Notes: a model not told the origin generated them from the letters alone. Shown: positions 18,547 to 27,031, counted from the stretch's first letter. The stretch: DNA of 64,000 bases from Massilia terrae (GCF_024753145.1 NZ_JANUGU010000008.1:212196-276195), one strand, 5' to 3'. Translations and numbers: made by a program.

Positions 18547-18870
18547 TCAGTACTTCGCCATCGAAGGATCGACCTGCATGGCCCAGGCGTGTATCCCGCC
18601 CGTCAAATTCGTGATGTTGCCAAAGCCGTTGCGTTCAAGGAAAGCCGCCACCTGCATGCTGCGCGCACCGTGATGGCAGATGCAGACGATCGGCGCGTCG
18701 TCCTCCAGCTCGCCGACGCGGATCGGCACCAGCTGCATCGGCATCTGGGTCGAGCCCTCGATGTGGCAGGTCTCGTACTCCCAGTTTTCGCGCACGTCCA
18801 GCAGCAGCGGGCGGGGACGCGCCGGGTCGGCCAGCCAGGCGGCCAAGTCGGGGGCGGTAATGTGCTGCAT
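18547..18870 (-). CDS. Rhodanese-like single-domain sulfurtransferase
   Basis: This 107-aa protein is one rhodanese domain. The active loop CHHGARS holds the persulfide-forming Cys and the six-residue loop of sulfurtransferases. LLDVRENWEYETCHIEGS is the usual CH2A/N-terminal motif. It may carry sulfur for a cytoplasmic acceptor; the substrate is unknown. It sits 40 bp before the TolC-type gene and 12 bp after the methyltransferase in one likely operon. No signal peptide is seen. Confidence 0.92.
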   Translation of the reverse strand: MQHITAPDLAAWLADPARPRPLLLDVRENWEYETCHIEGSTQMPMQLVPIRVGELEDDAPIVCICHHGARSMQVAAFLERNGFGNITNLTGGIHAWAMQVDPSMAKY

Positions 18871-18882
18871 CGGCGCCCGTCC

Positions 18883-19536
18883 TCAGAAGTGGAAGTGCGA
18901 GGCCACCGGCGCGCCGGCCAGCGGCTTGACGTTGGTCTCGAACACCGGGACCGTGTCGAACGCCGTCTCGGACACGCGGGTGACGATGTTGCACGACATG
19001 ACCGGCGCCTGGCCGATGATGGCGGCGATGCGGCCCCCCACCTTCAGCTGCTTGAGGAAGGCTTCCGGCAGCGATTCCAGCGAGCCGGTAATGACGATCA
19101 CGTCGTACGGCGCGTGCGCCGGCCAGCCTTCGGCGGCGCTGCCCTGCTCGACCGTCACGTTGGTGACGCCCGCTGTTGCCAAATTCTTCGAGGCCAGTTC
19201 CTTCAGTTCCGGCGACAGCTCGACCGCGGTGACGTGGCGGCCCTTGTAGGCCAGCAGCGCGGCCAGGTAGCCGGCGCCCGCGCCCACCAGCAGCACGTCC
19301 TCATGCTTCTTGAGCTGGATTTCCTGCAGGATGCGCGCTTCGATCTTCGGCGCCAGCATCGCCTCGCCGCCCGGCAGCGGGATCTCGACATCGGCGAAGG
19401 CCAGGTTCGCATACGCCGCGGGCACGAACTGCTCGCGCTTGACCACATGCAGCAGGTCGAGCACGTCCTGGTCCAGCACGTTCCATGGGCGGATCTGCTG
19501 TTCGATCATGTTGAAGCGGGCTTGTTCGATATTCAT
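18883..19536 (-). CDS. Protein-L-isoaspartate methyltransferase-like protein
   Basis: This 217-aa SAM-dependent methyltransferase has the fold and length of protein-L-isoaspartate O-methyltransferase: a N-terminal MIEQQIRPW segment, the SAM loop VLLVGAGAGYLAALLA, and VIVITGSLESLP. The SAM loop is atypical (VGAGAG where Pcm has IGTGSG). The conserved Ser of the Pcm active site, TISQPYMVA in E. coli, is replaced by AMLAPKIEA here. I therefore doubt true isoaspartate repair activity. It heads the rhodanese-tolC gene run. Confidence 0.8.
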   Translation of the reverse strand: MNIEQARFNMIEQQIRPWNVLDQDVLDLLHVVKREQFVPAAYANLAFADVEIPLPGGEAMLAPKIEARILQEIQLKKHEDVLLVGAGAGYLAALLAYKGRHVTAVELSPELKELASKNLATAGVTNVTVEQGSAAEGWPAHAPYDVIVITGSLESLPEAFLKQLKVGGRIAAIIGQAPVMSCNIVTRVSETAFDTVPVFETNVKPLAGAPVASHFHF

Positions 19537-19696
19537 GTTAATACTCGGCGGAAAAAGAAATAATCCGATATTTTATCGTTGAACGGCCTCAGGACGCACA
19601 TCTTAGCGATGAGCGTCCTTGAAAATCAGGAAATTGCGACAGGTTGCAGTTTCGGGGGGATGAACGCCCGGTTTCGCGCGCTGGCGCGGCCGGGCT

Positions 19697-20347
19697 TCAG
19701 GGACGCGCGGCGCCGGCGGCCGGCAGCAGGCCGTACAGGGCCATGTCGAGGAAGGTGTCGAGGAAGGCGGCCGGATTGAGCTCGCCGCGGTCGCAGGGCG
19801 CGACCGAATGCTTCCAGGTGATCAGGGTCAGCATCGGCGCCACCATCACCTGGGTGGCCTGCACCACGTCGACCGGGCGGAACTCGGCGCGTTCGATGCC
19901 GCGCTCCAGCAGGCTGCGGATCAGCCGGGTGCCGCGGGTCACCACTTCATCCTGGTAGAACTGGGCCAGCTCGGGGAAGTTGCCGGCCTCGGCCATGACG
20001 AGCTTGACGATGCCGGAGGCCTTGGTGTCGCCGATGCGGGCCCACCACGATTTCATCACGCTGCGCATCAGCTCGGCGCTGTGGCCATCGAATCCGGCAA
20101 TCGAGTCCTCGGCGTCGCCCAGCACCGGCACGATGCTGTTGCGCACCACCGCCTTGAACAGCTCTTCCTTGTTTTCGAAATACAGGTACAGCGTGCCCTT
20201 GGACACCCCGGCCCGGCGCGCCACGTCCTCCAGCCGGGTCGAGGCGAAGCCGCGCTCCACGAACAGGTCGAGGGCGGCGGCCAGCAGCTCGTGCGGCCGC
20301 GCTTCCTTGCGGCGCTCCCAGCGCGGTTTGTTCTCAGTGCATTGCAT
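19697..20347 (-). CDS. TetR-family transcriptional regulator
   Basis: This 216-aa repressor-type protein has an N-terminal TetR helix-turn-helix (about residues 38-58: RLEDVARRAGVSKGTLYLYF) and a C-terminal ligand-binding domain of the AcrR-like type. Its target is unknown. It is oriented the same way as the methyltransferase-rhodanese-tolC genes, 160 bp upstream of them, so it may control that export channel; this is inference from position alone. No clear operator palindrome is visible in the 170-bp gap to the divergent HTH-receiver gene. Confidence 0.9.
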   Translation of the reverse strand: MQCTENKPRWERRKEARPHELLAAALDLFVERGFASTRLEDVARRAGVSKGTLYLYFENKEELFKAVVRNSIVPVLGDAEDSIAGFDGHSAELMRSVMKSWWARIGDTKASGIVKLVMAEAGNFPELAQFYQDEVVTRGTRLIRSLLERGIERAEFRPVDVVQATQVMVAPMLTLITWKHSVAPCDRGELNPAAFLDTFLDMALYGLLPAAGAARP

Positions 20348-20454
20348 TTTTGCTAATGAACGATGTCCAGCACTTAATATAGGGCGGCGCCGTGGGGCCA
20401 GTCAACCGCGGCACGCCTACCGATTTTCTCAAATCCAACGAATTTAATATTTTA

Positions 20455-20483
20455 TTGACAGAAACAATTTATGACAGGAAAAT
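20455..20483 (+). promoter_or_regulatory. Sigma70-type promoter of phosphorelay cassette
   Basis: TTGACA (20455-20460), 17 bp, GAAAAT (20478-20483): a perfect -35 and a 4/6 -10. It lies 35 bp before the ATG of the HTH-receiver gene, in an AT-rich stretch. Confidence 0.6.
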
Positions 20484-20517
20484 CGGTGCATTACTGTTGA
20501 TCATTCACCTACACCCA

Positions 20518-21117
20518 ATGCTGAAAGAGCAACCCGATGTGTGCACCACCCAGGAAGCGGCGGCCATCCTCGGCATCTCCGTGACCTCGGTCCAGAAGCT
20601 GGTGGAGGGCGGCGAAATCGCGGCCTGGAAGACCCCCGGCGGGCACCGCCGCATCCCGCGCGCCTCCCTGCTGGCCTACAAAGCGACCAGCGGCACGCCG
20701 CGCACCGACCTCGCCACGCCGGCGCGCGCCGCGCTGCTGGTGGTCGAAGACGAGGAAATGCAGCGCGCCGTGTTCGCGGCCCAGTTCAAGAAATGGGAGC
20801 TGCCGATCGACGCCACCCTGTGTGCCAGCGGCTACGAAGCGCTGATCGAGATCGGCGTGCGCCCGCCCGACATCCTGTTCCTCGACATCGCCATGAAGGG
20901 CATCGACGGCTACGAAGTGATGGAGACGGTGCTGAACCGGCGCAACCTGCGCGAGGTCAACATCGCGATCATCTCCGGCATGGCGCGCGAGGACCTGGAC
21001 GCGCGCGGCGGCGTGCCGCCCGGCGTCGCCTTCTTCCCCAAGCCCGTGCGCTACGACGAGCTGCGCGGTTTCGTCACGGCCTGCTGCATGCGCAAGCAGC
21101 GCGCCGCCCTTGCCTGA
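20518..21117 (+). CDS. HTH-receiver fusion response regulator
   Basis: This 199-aa protein has an N-terminal excisionase/MerR-like helix-turn-helix (about 8-55: TTQEAAAILGISVTSVQKLV, then TPGGHRRIP) joined to a C-terminal CheY-type receiver (about 72-195). Phosphoacceptor Asp123 (ILFLDIAM) and the conserved Lys175 (FFPKP) are intact. This order is the reverse of usual response regulators, which put the receiver first. The ATG at 20518 is chosen because the HTH follows directly and a promoter lies 35 bp upstream; a longer frame starts 126 bp earlier. It is the first gene of a five-gene cassette and is probably its DNA-binding output. Confidence 0.88.
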   Translation: MLKEQPDVCTTQEAAAILGISVTSVQKLVEGGEIAAWKTPGGHRRIPRASLLAYKATSGTPRTDLATPARAALLVVEDEEMQRAVFAAQFKKWELPIDATLCASGYEALIEIGVRPPDILFLDIAMKGIDGYEVMETVLNRRNLREVNIAIISGMAREDLDARGGVPPGVAFFPKPVRYDELRGFVTACCMRKQRAALA

Positions 21118-21129
21118 GCGACCGCCATC

Positions 21130-22800
21130 ATGACCGCCCGCCCCTCCCTGTCCCAGCGCCTGCGCGCCTCGGCCGCCCCATGGCTGCTGTGCGGCTTCGC
21201 GGCCGCGCTGGTGGGGGGCTTGTGGAAGGCGACGCTCAACCGCATCGAGGAAGGCCGCGCCAACCTGCTGCGCGGCGCCACCGCGGATGCGGCCAGCCTG
21301 GCGCGCCTGCTGGACGAGCATTCGGTGCGCACCATCCAGGCTGCCGACCAGGCGGTGCGCTTCGTGCGCGGCGGCTTTGTCGAACATGGCGCCCAGCTGG
21401 ACCTGGCGCGCATGGTGTCGCGCGGGCTGGTGCTGGACGACGTCATCAACCTGTACACGGTGGTCGATGCCGCCGGCAATGTGGTGCTGTCGAGCCAGCC
21501 GTTCGCGCCGACCAGCCTGGCCGACCGCGAGTATTTCCAGGTGGTGCGCGACAATCCCAGCGCCGGCTTGTACATCAGCAAGCCGCTGCTGGGCCGGATG
21601 ACGCAGAAATGGGCGATCCAGCTGGCGCGCCGCATCGACGGCCCCGGCAACAGCTTCGGCGGCGCGGTGGTGGTGTCGATGGACCCCTTCTATTTCACGC
21701 GCCTGTATGAATCGGCGCGCATCGGGCCGCACAGCACCATCACCCTGATCGGCGACGACGGCATCGTGCGCGCGCGCCGCTCCGGCGTGCGCAACGAGAT
21801 CGGGCTGGATGTATCGGAGACGCCGGTGTTCAAGATGGCGGTCAAGACCGACCACGGCACGATCCGGCACAACAGCGTGTTCGACGGCCGCGAGCGCATC
21901 TTCGCCTACCGCCGCATCGCCAACTACCCGCTGCACGTGGTGGTCGGGATCGACACCGCCGACGTGCTGGACGCCTACGAGCCGATCAAGGACAAGATGA
22001 TCCAGCAGGCGGCGCTGGTGACGGCCGCGATCGCCGGCTTCACGGTGCTGCTGCTGGTGCTGATCCGCCACCTGGTGAAGAGCCGCGCCCAGGCCCTGTC
22101 GGCGAGCGCGGCCAAGACCCAGTTCCTGTCCAACATGTCGCACGAGCTGCGCACCCCGCTCAACGGCATCCTCGGTTACGCCGAACTGCTGCGTGACGAC
22201 CTGCCGCCGGGCGAGCCGCGCGAGTTCGCCCAGATCATCCACGACAGCGGCGTCCACCTGCTGGCCCTGGTCAACCAGATCCTGCAGCTGAACAAGATCG
22301 AATCCGGCAAGGAACGCCTGACCTTCGACAGCGTCAGCCTGCGCGGCGTGCTCGGCCAGGTGGTCGGCGCCCACGGCAGCAGCGCGCGCGCCAAGGGCCT
22401 GGCGCTGGACGCCGACATCGCCGCCGGCACCCCGGAACGCATCGTGTGCGACCGCGTCAAGCTGATGCAGGTGCTGAACAACCTGCTGCACAACGCCATC
22501 AAGTTCACCGAACAGGGTTGGGTACGGGTCTCGCTGGCGGCGCACCCGCGCGGCGTGCGCTTCGCGGTCAGCGACACCGGCCCCGGCATCCCGGCCCATA
22601 CCCAGGCCATGGTGTTCGAAAAATTCTTCCAGATCGACACGCCCAGCGGCCACCACACCGACGGCACCGGGCTGGGCCTGTCGCTGGTGCGCGAGCTGGT
22701 CGAACTGATGCGCGGCGAAGTCACGCTGCAGTCCACGCCCGGCGCCGGCACCACCTTCAGCTTCACCCTGCCGCTGGGCAGCGAGGAGGACCACGCATGA
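21130..22800 (+). CDS. Membrane sensor histidine kinase with periplasmic Cache-type domain
   Basis: This 556-aa kinase has TM1 at about 13-32, a periplasmic sensing domain of about 250 residues that resembles double-Cache (ADREYFQVVRDNP and MDPFYFTRLYES are typical), and TM2 at about 290-315. HisKA follows with His338 in MSHELRTPLNGIL, and the HATPase has LNNLLHNAIKFTEQG, DTGPGIP and GTGLGLSLV. It has no attached receiver; the receiver is the next gene, with ATGA overlap. It therefore likely starts a kinase, receiver, Hpt, regulator phosphorelay. The ligand is unknown; Cache domains often bind amino or carboxylic acids. Confidence 0.92.
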   Translation: MTARPSLSQRLRASAAPWLLCGFAAALVGGLWKATLNRIEEGRANLLRGATADAASLARLLDEHSVRTIQAADQAVRFVRGGFVEHGAQLDLARMVSRGLVLDDVINLYTVVDAAGNVVLSSQPFAPTSLADREYFQVVRDNPSAGLYISKPLLGRMTQKWAIQLARRIDGPGNSFGGAVVVSMDPFYFTRLYESARIGPHSTITLIGDDGIVRARRSGVRNEIGLDVSETPVFKMAVKTDHGTIRHNSVFDGRERIFAYRRIANYPLHVVVGIDTADVLDAYEPIKDKMIQQAALVTAAIAGFTVLLLVLIRHLVKSRAQALSASAAKTQFLSNMSHELRTPLNGILGYAELLRDDLPPGEPREFAQIIHDSGVHLLALVNQILQLNKIESGKERLTFDSVSLRGVLGQVVGAHGSSARAKGLALDADIAAGTPERIVCDRVKLMQVLNNLLHNAIKFTEQGWVRVSLAAHPRGVRFAVSDTGPGIPAHTQAMVFEKFFQIDTPSGHHTDGTGLGLSLVRELVELMRGEVTLQSTPGAGTTFSFTLPLGSEEDHA

Positions 22801-23204
22801 GTAACACCCCGATCCTGGTGGTCGAAGACAACCAGATGAACCAGACCCTGCTGGTGCGCCAGCTGGCCCGCCTCGGCCTGTCCGAGGTGGTGGTGGTCGG
22901 CGACGGCCAGCAGGCGCTGGCCTGGCTCGCCGAGCACCGCTGCCGGCTGGTGCTGACCGATTGCCAGATGCCGGTGATGGATGGCTACCAGCTGGCGCGC
23001 GGCATCCGCGAGCGCGAGCGCCACAGCGGCTGGCACACCCCGGTGATCGCGCTGTCGGCCGGGGTGATGGACGAGGACCGGGTGCGCTGCTTCGAGGCCG
23101 GCATGGACGATCACGTGGCCAAGCCGACCCAGCTGGCCACGCTGGAGCGCGCCCTGCGCCCGTGGCTGGGACCGCTGTCGAACCGACCGGGGAGCGCCGC
23201 ATGA
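22797..23204 (+). CDS. Stand-alone receiver (CheY-like) protein
   Basis: This 135-aa protein is a single receiver domain with acidic pocket VVEDN, phosphoacceptor Asp55 (LVLTDCQMP) and the C-terminal Lys (DDHVAKP). It has the sequence style of receivers fused to hybrid kinases, as though the hybrid kinase had been split. Its start overlaps the kinase stop (ATGA) and its stop overlaps the Hpt start (ATGA), so all three are made in fixed ratio. It has no output domain and probably passes phosphate to the Hpt protein. Confidence 0.92.
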   Translation: MSNTPILVVEDNQMNQTLLVRQLARLGLSEVVVVGDGQQALAWLAEHRCRLVLTDCQMPVMDGYQLARGIRERERHSGWHTPVIALSAGVMDEDRVRCFEAGMDDHVAKPTQLATLERALRPWLGPLSNRPGSAA

Positions 23205-23587
23205 GCCTGCATTACCACCTGATCGATCCGGCCGTGCTGATGAACGCGGCCGGCGACGACGAGGCCGGCTTCGCCGAGCTGCTGGCGATGTTCGTGCGCA
23301 TCGTGCCCGACATGGCGCGCCAGCTGCGCGACGCCGTCGAGCAAGCACGCGGCGCCGACGTGGCCCAGCATGCGCACAGCCTGAAAAGCTGCATGTCGCT
23401 GGTCGGCGCCTTCGACTGCGGCGCCCGGCTGGAGCAGCTGGAGCGCGCGGCCCGCGGCGGCACGCCGGAGGCCGCCGCCGGCTTTGACGAATTGCATGAA
23501 CTGATCCTCGCGGTACTGGCCGAAGCCCTCGGCTGCTACGCCGCGACGACCAGGATCCCCGGCCTTGTAACACCTGACATCGTTTGA
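23201..23587 (+). CDS. Hpt phosphotransfer protein
   Basis: This 128-aa histidine-containing phosphotransfer protein has the Hpt signature AHSLKS with phospho-accepting His59, in a four-helix bundle. The N-terminus VLMNAAGDDEAGFAELLAMF is also typical. It overlaps the receiver gene by 4 bp. Together with the kinase and two receivers it completes a phosphorelay; the natural final acceptor in this operon is the HTH-receiver protein. Confidence 0.9.
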   Translation: MSLHYHLIDPAVLMNAAGDDEAGFAELLAMFVRIVPDMARQLRDAVEQARGADVAQHAHSLKSCMSLVGAFDCGARLEQLERAARGGTPEAAAGFDELHELILAVLAEALGCYAATTRIPGLVTPDIV

Positions 23588-23605
23588 GATTTAAAGGAGC
23601 GAGAC

Positions 23606-23881
23606 ATGAACGCGAACTACAACCAGCGCCTGTCGACCCGCGAAGTCCCGGTCGAATACACTTTCTCGCCGAGCAATCCGCCGGGCTGGATCGACCGCCT
23701 GCGCGAGATGAAGCAGCTGCGCAGCGACGCCCAGCTGTGCCGCGTGCTGCAGGTGCCGCCGCCGATGATCAGCAAGATCCGCACCGGCCGCATCAGCGTC
23801 AGCGCCGGGCTGATGATCCGCATCCACGAGGTGTTCCAGCTGCCGATTTCGGAGCTGCGCCGGATGATGGCGGAGCAATGA
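23606..23881 (+). CDS. Small helix-turn-helix protein
   Basis: This 91-aa protein has a Cro/C1-type helix-turn-helix in its C-terminal half (RSDAQLCRVLQVPPPMISKIRTGRISVSAGLMIRIHE, in two helices plus turn), preceded by a polar N-terminus. A strong RBS (AAAGGAG) precedes the ATG and the gene is 18 bp after the Hpt gene, so it belongs to the same operon. It may be a regulator of the cassette or a target of its control. No partner toxin is present. Confidence 0.8.
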   Translation: MNANYNQRLSTREVPVEYTFSPSNPPGWIDRLREMKQLRSDAQLCRVLQVPPPMISKIRTGRISVSAGLMIRIHEVFQLPISELRRMMAEQ

Positions 23882-23912
23882 CGGCTGTCTGCCGGCACCG
23901 TTAGCGTTCGCA

Positions 23913-23998
23913 CGTCGTCCCGGCGGAGGCCGGGACCCAAAGAGCGCTTGCGACGCCGGACACTCAGCATGGATCCCGGCCTGCGCCGGGATGACGGT
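23913..23998. repeat. Dispersed palindromic intergenic repeat, copy 3
   Basis: Left part GTCGTCCCGGCGGAGGCCGGGAC, right part GGATCCCGGCCTGCGCCGGGATGAC, in inverted arrangement. It lies in the 247-bp gap between the phosphorelay cassette and the GH28 gene. The left flank (GCGTTCGCAC) is shared with copy 5. Confidence 0.85.
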
Positions 23999-24128
23999 TT
24001 TACCAGTGGTGGACAGGGCATGGGCCGGCTGGGGGCCAATCAATCAAGAAATTGACCCGCCGGGCTCGTTCGGCCGGGGCCTGGATGCCTTAGCATTTGG
24101 TAACTCAACCAAAATGAGGCGAAACCCC

Positions 24129-25412
24129 ATGCCTGGCCACATCACCCGCCGCCGTTTTACCCTGTCGATGCTCGCCGTCCCGCTGCTGGCGAGCACGGCG
24201 CGCGCAGCCGCGGCGCGCACCCCGATCACCGATTTCGGCGCCGTCGCCGACAATGCGACGCTGAACACGCGCGCGATCCAGTCCGCCATCGACCACGTCG
24301 CCCAGCAAGGCGGCGGCACGGTCCTCATCCCGGCGGGCGTCTTTATCAGCGGCGCGCTGTTCCTGAAGCCGAAGGTCAATCTCCACCTGGACAAGGGCGC
24401 CGTGCTGAAATGCTCGACCGACCTGAAGAATTTCCCGGTCCAGCGCACCCGCATCGAGGGCCATTTCGAGGACAGCTTCAACCCCGGCCTGATCAACGCC
24501 GCCGGCTGCGACGGCCTGAAGATCACCGGCGAAGGCACGTTCGACGGCGCCGGCAAACCGGTGTGGGACCTGTTCTGGAAGCTGCGCGCCGAAGCGACGG
24601 ACAAGGCGGGCTTCAAGAACATCGGCATCCCGCGCGCCCGCCTGGCCATCATCGAGCGCTCGCGCAACGTGCTGGTCGAAGGCGTCACCTTCAAGGATTC
24701 GCAGTTCTGGAACCTGCACCTGTACCGCTGCCAGGACGTGGTGGTGCGCAAGGCGCGCTTCGAAGTGCCGGACGACTATAAACAGGCGCCCAGCACCGAC
24801 GGCATCGACCTGGACAGCTGCCAGGACGTGCTGGTCGATGGCTGCTGGTTCTCGGTGACCGACGACTGCATCGCGGCCAAGGGCTCGAAGGGGCCGCACG
24901 CGATGGAAGACAAGGACAGCCCGCCGGTCGAGCGCATCCGCGTGCGCAACTGCACCTTCCGGCGCGGCAATGGCTTCTTCACGCTGGGCAGCGAGGCGAC
25001 GCTGGTGCGCGACGTCATCGTCGAGAACTGCACAGGAACCGGGGTCAGTAACGTCGCCGTGATCAAGCTGCGCCCGGACACGCCGCAGCACTACGAGGAC
25101 ATCCACTTCCGCAACCTGACGCTGGACTCGTCCAAGGGCACGATCCTGCAGATGAAGCCGTGGAACCAGTACAAGGACCTGAAGGGCGCGGAGCCGCCGA
25201 AATCCGTGGTGCGCAACATCAGCCTGGAAGGCATCAAGGGCAAGTTCGGCGCCTTCGGCATCATCCAGCCGAATCCCGGCCAGACCACGATCAGCGACAT
25301 CCTGCTGAAGGACATCGACGTGCAGCTGGCCCAGGACAAGCTGAACGTGTCCGGCGCGACGAATGTAAGAATGGAAAACGTCGTCGTGAACGGCAAGCCC
25401 CAGTCAGTCTGA
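24129..25412 (+). CDS. Secreted GH28-family glycoside hydrolase (polygalacturonase-like)
   Basis: This 427-aa protein has a Tat signal (TRRRFTLSML, then a hydrophobic stretch ending ARAAA) and is probably exported folded. The mature part is a right-handed beta-helix of glycoside hydrolase family 28. TDFGAVADN opens the fold; STDGIDLDS (about 222-230) and TDDCIAAKG (about 245-252) supply the Asp residues used for inverting hydrolysis of pectic galacturonan. The ATG at 24129 has GAGG nine bases upstream and places the twin arginines near the N-terminus; ATG at 24114 is an alternative. No other pectin genes are nearby, so the exact substrate is unproven. Confidence 0.88.
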   Translation: MPGHITRRRFTLSMLAVPLLASTARAAAARTPITDFGAVADNATLNTRAIQSAIDHVAQQGGGTVLIPAGVFISGALFLKPKVNLHLDKGAVLKCSTDLKNFPVQRTRIEGHFEDSFNPGLINAAGCDGLKITGEGTFDGAGKPVWDLFWKLRAEATDKAGFKNIGIPRARLAIIERSRNVLVEGVTFKDSQFWNLHLYRCQDVVVRKARFEVPDDYKQAPSTDGIDLDSCQDVLVDGCWFSVTDDCIAAKGSKGPHAMEDKDSPPVERIRVRNCTFRRGNGFFTLGSEATLVRDVIVENCTGTGVSNVAVIKLRPDTPQHYEDIHFRNLTLDSSKGTILQMKPWNQYKDLKGAEPPKSVVRNISLEGIKGKFGAFGIIQPNPGQTTISDILLKDIDVQLAQDKLNVSGATNVRMENVVVNGKPQSV

Positions 25413-25413
25413 T

Positions 25414-25614
25414 TCAGGGCGGCGGGGCAGCGCTTTCTTCCTGTTCCGCCGCATCCAGCCCGAAGGACATCCAGTCCTTGCCAAACAGTTCCGACGGATG
25501 CTGGGTCCGGTCGGAGCCGTTACCGCACGCCATCTCATCGACCGGGCAATATTTATCGCAGCCCCAGCAGATTTTCTCGGGCTTGGCTGGATAGATGGGA
25601 AATTTCTTGGCCAT
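25414..25614 (-). CDS. DUF3079 small protein
   Basis: This 66-aa protein matches DUF3079: MAKKFPIYPAKPEKICWGCDKYCP, with four conserved Cys (CWGC, C, C) that could bind a metal. Function unknown. It is convergent with the GH28 gene, with stop codons only 1 bp apart. The C-terminus is Ala/Pro/Glu-rich. No partner operon is seen. Confidence 0.8.
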   Translation of the reverse strand: MAKKFPIYPAKPEKICWGCDKYCPVDEMACGNGSDRTQHPSELFGKDWMSFGLDAAEQEESAAPPP

Positions 25615-25740
25615 TTGACACCTCTACGCGGCCCAGCGCCGAAAAGGCGCGACGCGCGGCGCCGGGGCCGCTATCATGACGGGCTGTCCGAACCATGCTA
25701 CGCGCCAGCTTCGGCGTCATCCATAATCTGTTTCAAGAAA

Positions 25741-26025
25741 ATGCCTGAGCAACCTTTGGCCTGCCGGGCCGGCTGCGGCGCCTGCTGCACGGCGCCCTCG
25801 ATCAGTTCGCCGATTCCCGGTATGCCGGGCGGGAAACCGGCCGGGGTGCGCTGCGTCCAGCTCGACGACGACGAGCGCTGCCGCATCTTCGGCCACCCGG
25901 ACCGCCCGGCCGTGTGCGCCGGCCTGCAAGCTTCGGCCGAGATGTGCGGGACCTCGCGCGAGCAGGCGATGATGTTCCTGCTTGCGTTGGAAAAGTCCAC
26001 GGCTCCGCAGCGGCCGCTGTCGTAG
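25741..26025 (+). CDS. YkgJ-family cysteine cluster protein
   Basis: This 94-aa protein has the Cys pattern of the YkgJ/CxxCxxCC family (CRAGCGACC near residue 8, later C-rich stretch ERCRIF and VCAG), which is thought to bind zinc or an iron-sulfur cluster. The central segment SPIPGMPGGKPAGVRC is typical. The ATG at 25741 is used because the family begins just before the first Cys; the upstream open frame is shadow. Function is unknown. Confidence 0.85.
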   Translation: MPEQPLACRAGCGACCTAPSISSPIPGMPGGKPAGVRCVQLDDDERCRIFGHPDRPAVCAGLQASAEMCGTSREQAMMFLLALEKSTAPQRPLS

Positions 26026-26030
26026 AAATG

Positions 26031-26056
26031 GGATTCCCGCGTTCGCGGGAATGACG
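26031..26056. repeat. Dispersed palindromic repeat, copy 4 (half-element)
   Basis: One palindrome (GGATTCCCGCGTTCGCGGGAATGACG) without the partner seen in full copies. It lies between the YkgJ gene and uppP. Confidence 0.75.
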
Positions 26057-26182
26057 GATTCATTCCATTTTTGTCCACTGTTGCAGACGGCTTACCGGAC
26101 GGCACTGTGCTCGTGGTAAGCTTCGACCCCGCGGTTCCGTTGCTCAACCACACTTAACTTCCTTTCCACGTTCCCACATCAC

Positions 26183-27016
26183 ATGGACATCATTCTTGCG
26201 CTCAAGGCGATCATCATGGGCCTGGTCGAGGGCTTCACCGAGTTCCTGCCGATTTCGTCGACCGGCCACCTGATCCTGGCCGGCAGCCTGATCAACTTTA
26301 CCGGCGAGACGGCCAAAGTGTTCGACATCGCGATCCAGGCCGGCGCGATCCTCGCCGTGATCTGGGAATTCCGGGTGCGCATCGGCGCCGCGCTGGCCGG
26401 GCTGGCGTCCGACCGCCGCCAGCAGAAGTTCGCGCTGAATATCGTGGTCGCCTTCCTGCCGGCCGCCGTGCTGGGCGTGTTGTTCAGCAAGTGGATCAAG
26501 GCCAAGCTGTTCGCGCCGGTGCCGGTCGCGGCTGCTTTCATCATCGGCGCCCTGGTGATCCTGTGGGCCGAACGCCGCCACCGCGTCCTGCCGGGCTCGC
26601 ACCGGGTCGAGAACGTGGACGACATGAGCGTGCTCGACGCACTCAAGATCGGCTGCGCCCAGGCCTTCGCGCTGATCCCGGGCACCAGCCGTTCGGGCGC
26701 GACCATCATCGGCGGCATGCTGTTCGGCCTGTCGCGCAAGGCGGCCACCGAATTCTCCTTCTTCCTCGCGATCCCGACCCTGCTCGGCGCCACCGTCTAT
26801 TCCGTGTACAAGGAACGCGCCGCGCTGTCGGCGGCCGACGTGCCGCTGTTCGCGGTGGGCGGCATCGCCGCTTTCGTGTCGGCCTTCCTGTGCGTGCGCT
26901 GGCTGCTGCGCTACATCAGTTCGCACGACTTTACCGCGTTCGCCTGGTACCGTATCGTGTTCGGCATCGTCATCCTCACCACGGCCCATTTCGGCTGGGT
27001 GATCTGGGCGGAATAA
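26183..27016 (+). CDS. uppP: Undecaprenyl-diphosphate phosphatase
   Basis: This 277-aa inner-membrane enzyme (BacA/UppP) recycles the C55 lipid carrier by removing phosphate from undecaprenyl pyrophosphate. The two catalytic segments are intact: EGFTEFLPISSTGHLIL near residue 20 and IPGTSRSGATI near residue 170. About eight TM helices are visible. Length is normal. An inverted repeat of unknown role lies upstream at 26090-26121. recQ follows by 15 bp and may share the transcript. Confidence 0.97.
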   Translation: MDIILALKAIIMGLVEGFTEFLPISSTGHLILAGSLINFTGETAKVFDIAIQAGAILAVIWEFRVRIGAALAGLASDRRQQKFALNIVVAFLPAAVLGVLFSKWIKAKLFAPVPVAAAFIIGALVILWAERRHRVLPGSHRVENVDDMSVLDALKIGCAQAFALIPGTSRSGATIIGGMLFGLSRKAATEFSFFLAIPTLLGATVYSVYKERAALSAADVPLFAVGGIAAFVSAFLCVRWLLRYISSHDFTAFAWYRIVFGIVILTTAHFGWVIWAE

Positions 27017-27031
27017 GCCGGGGCTGTCAAG

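Noticed and set aside
19537..19696. Extra gene or operator between the methyltransferase and TetR genes
   Set aside because: Only short frames without RBS and no clear palindrome were seen.
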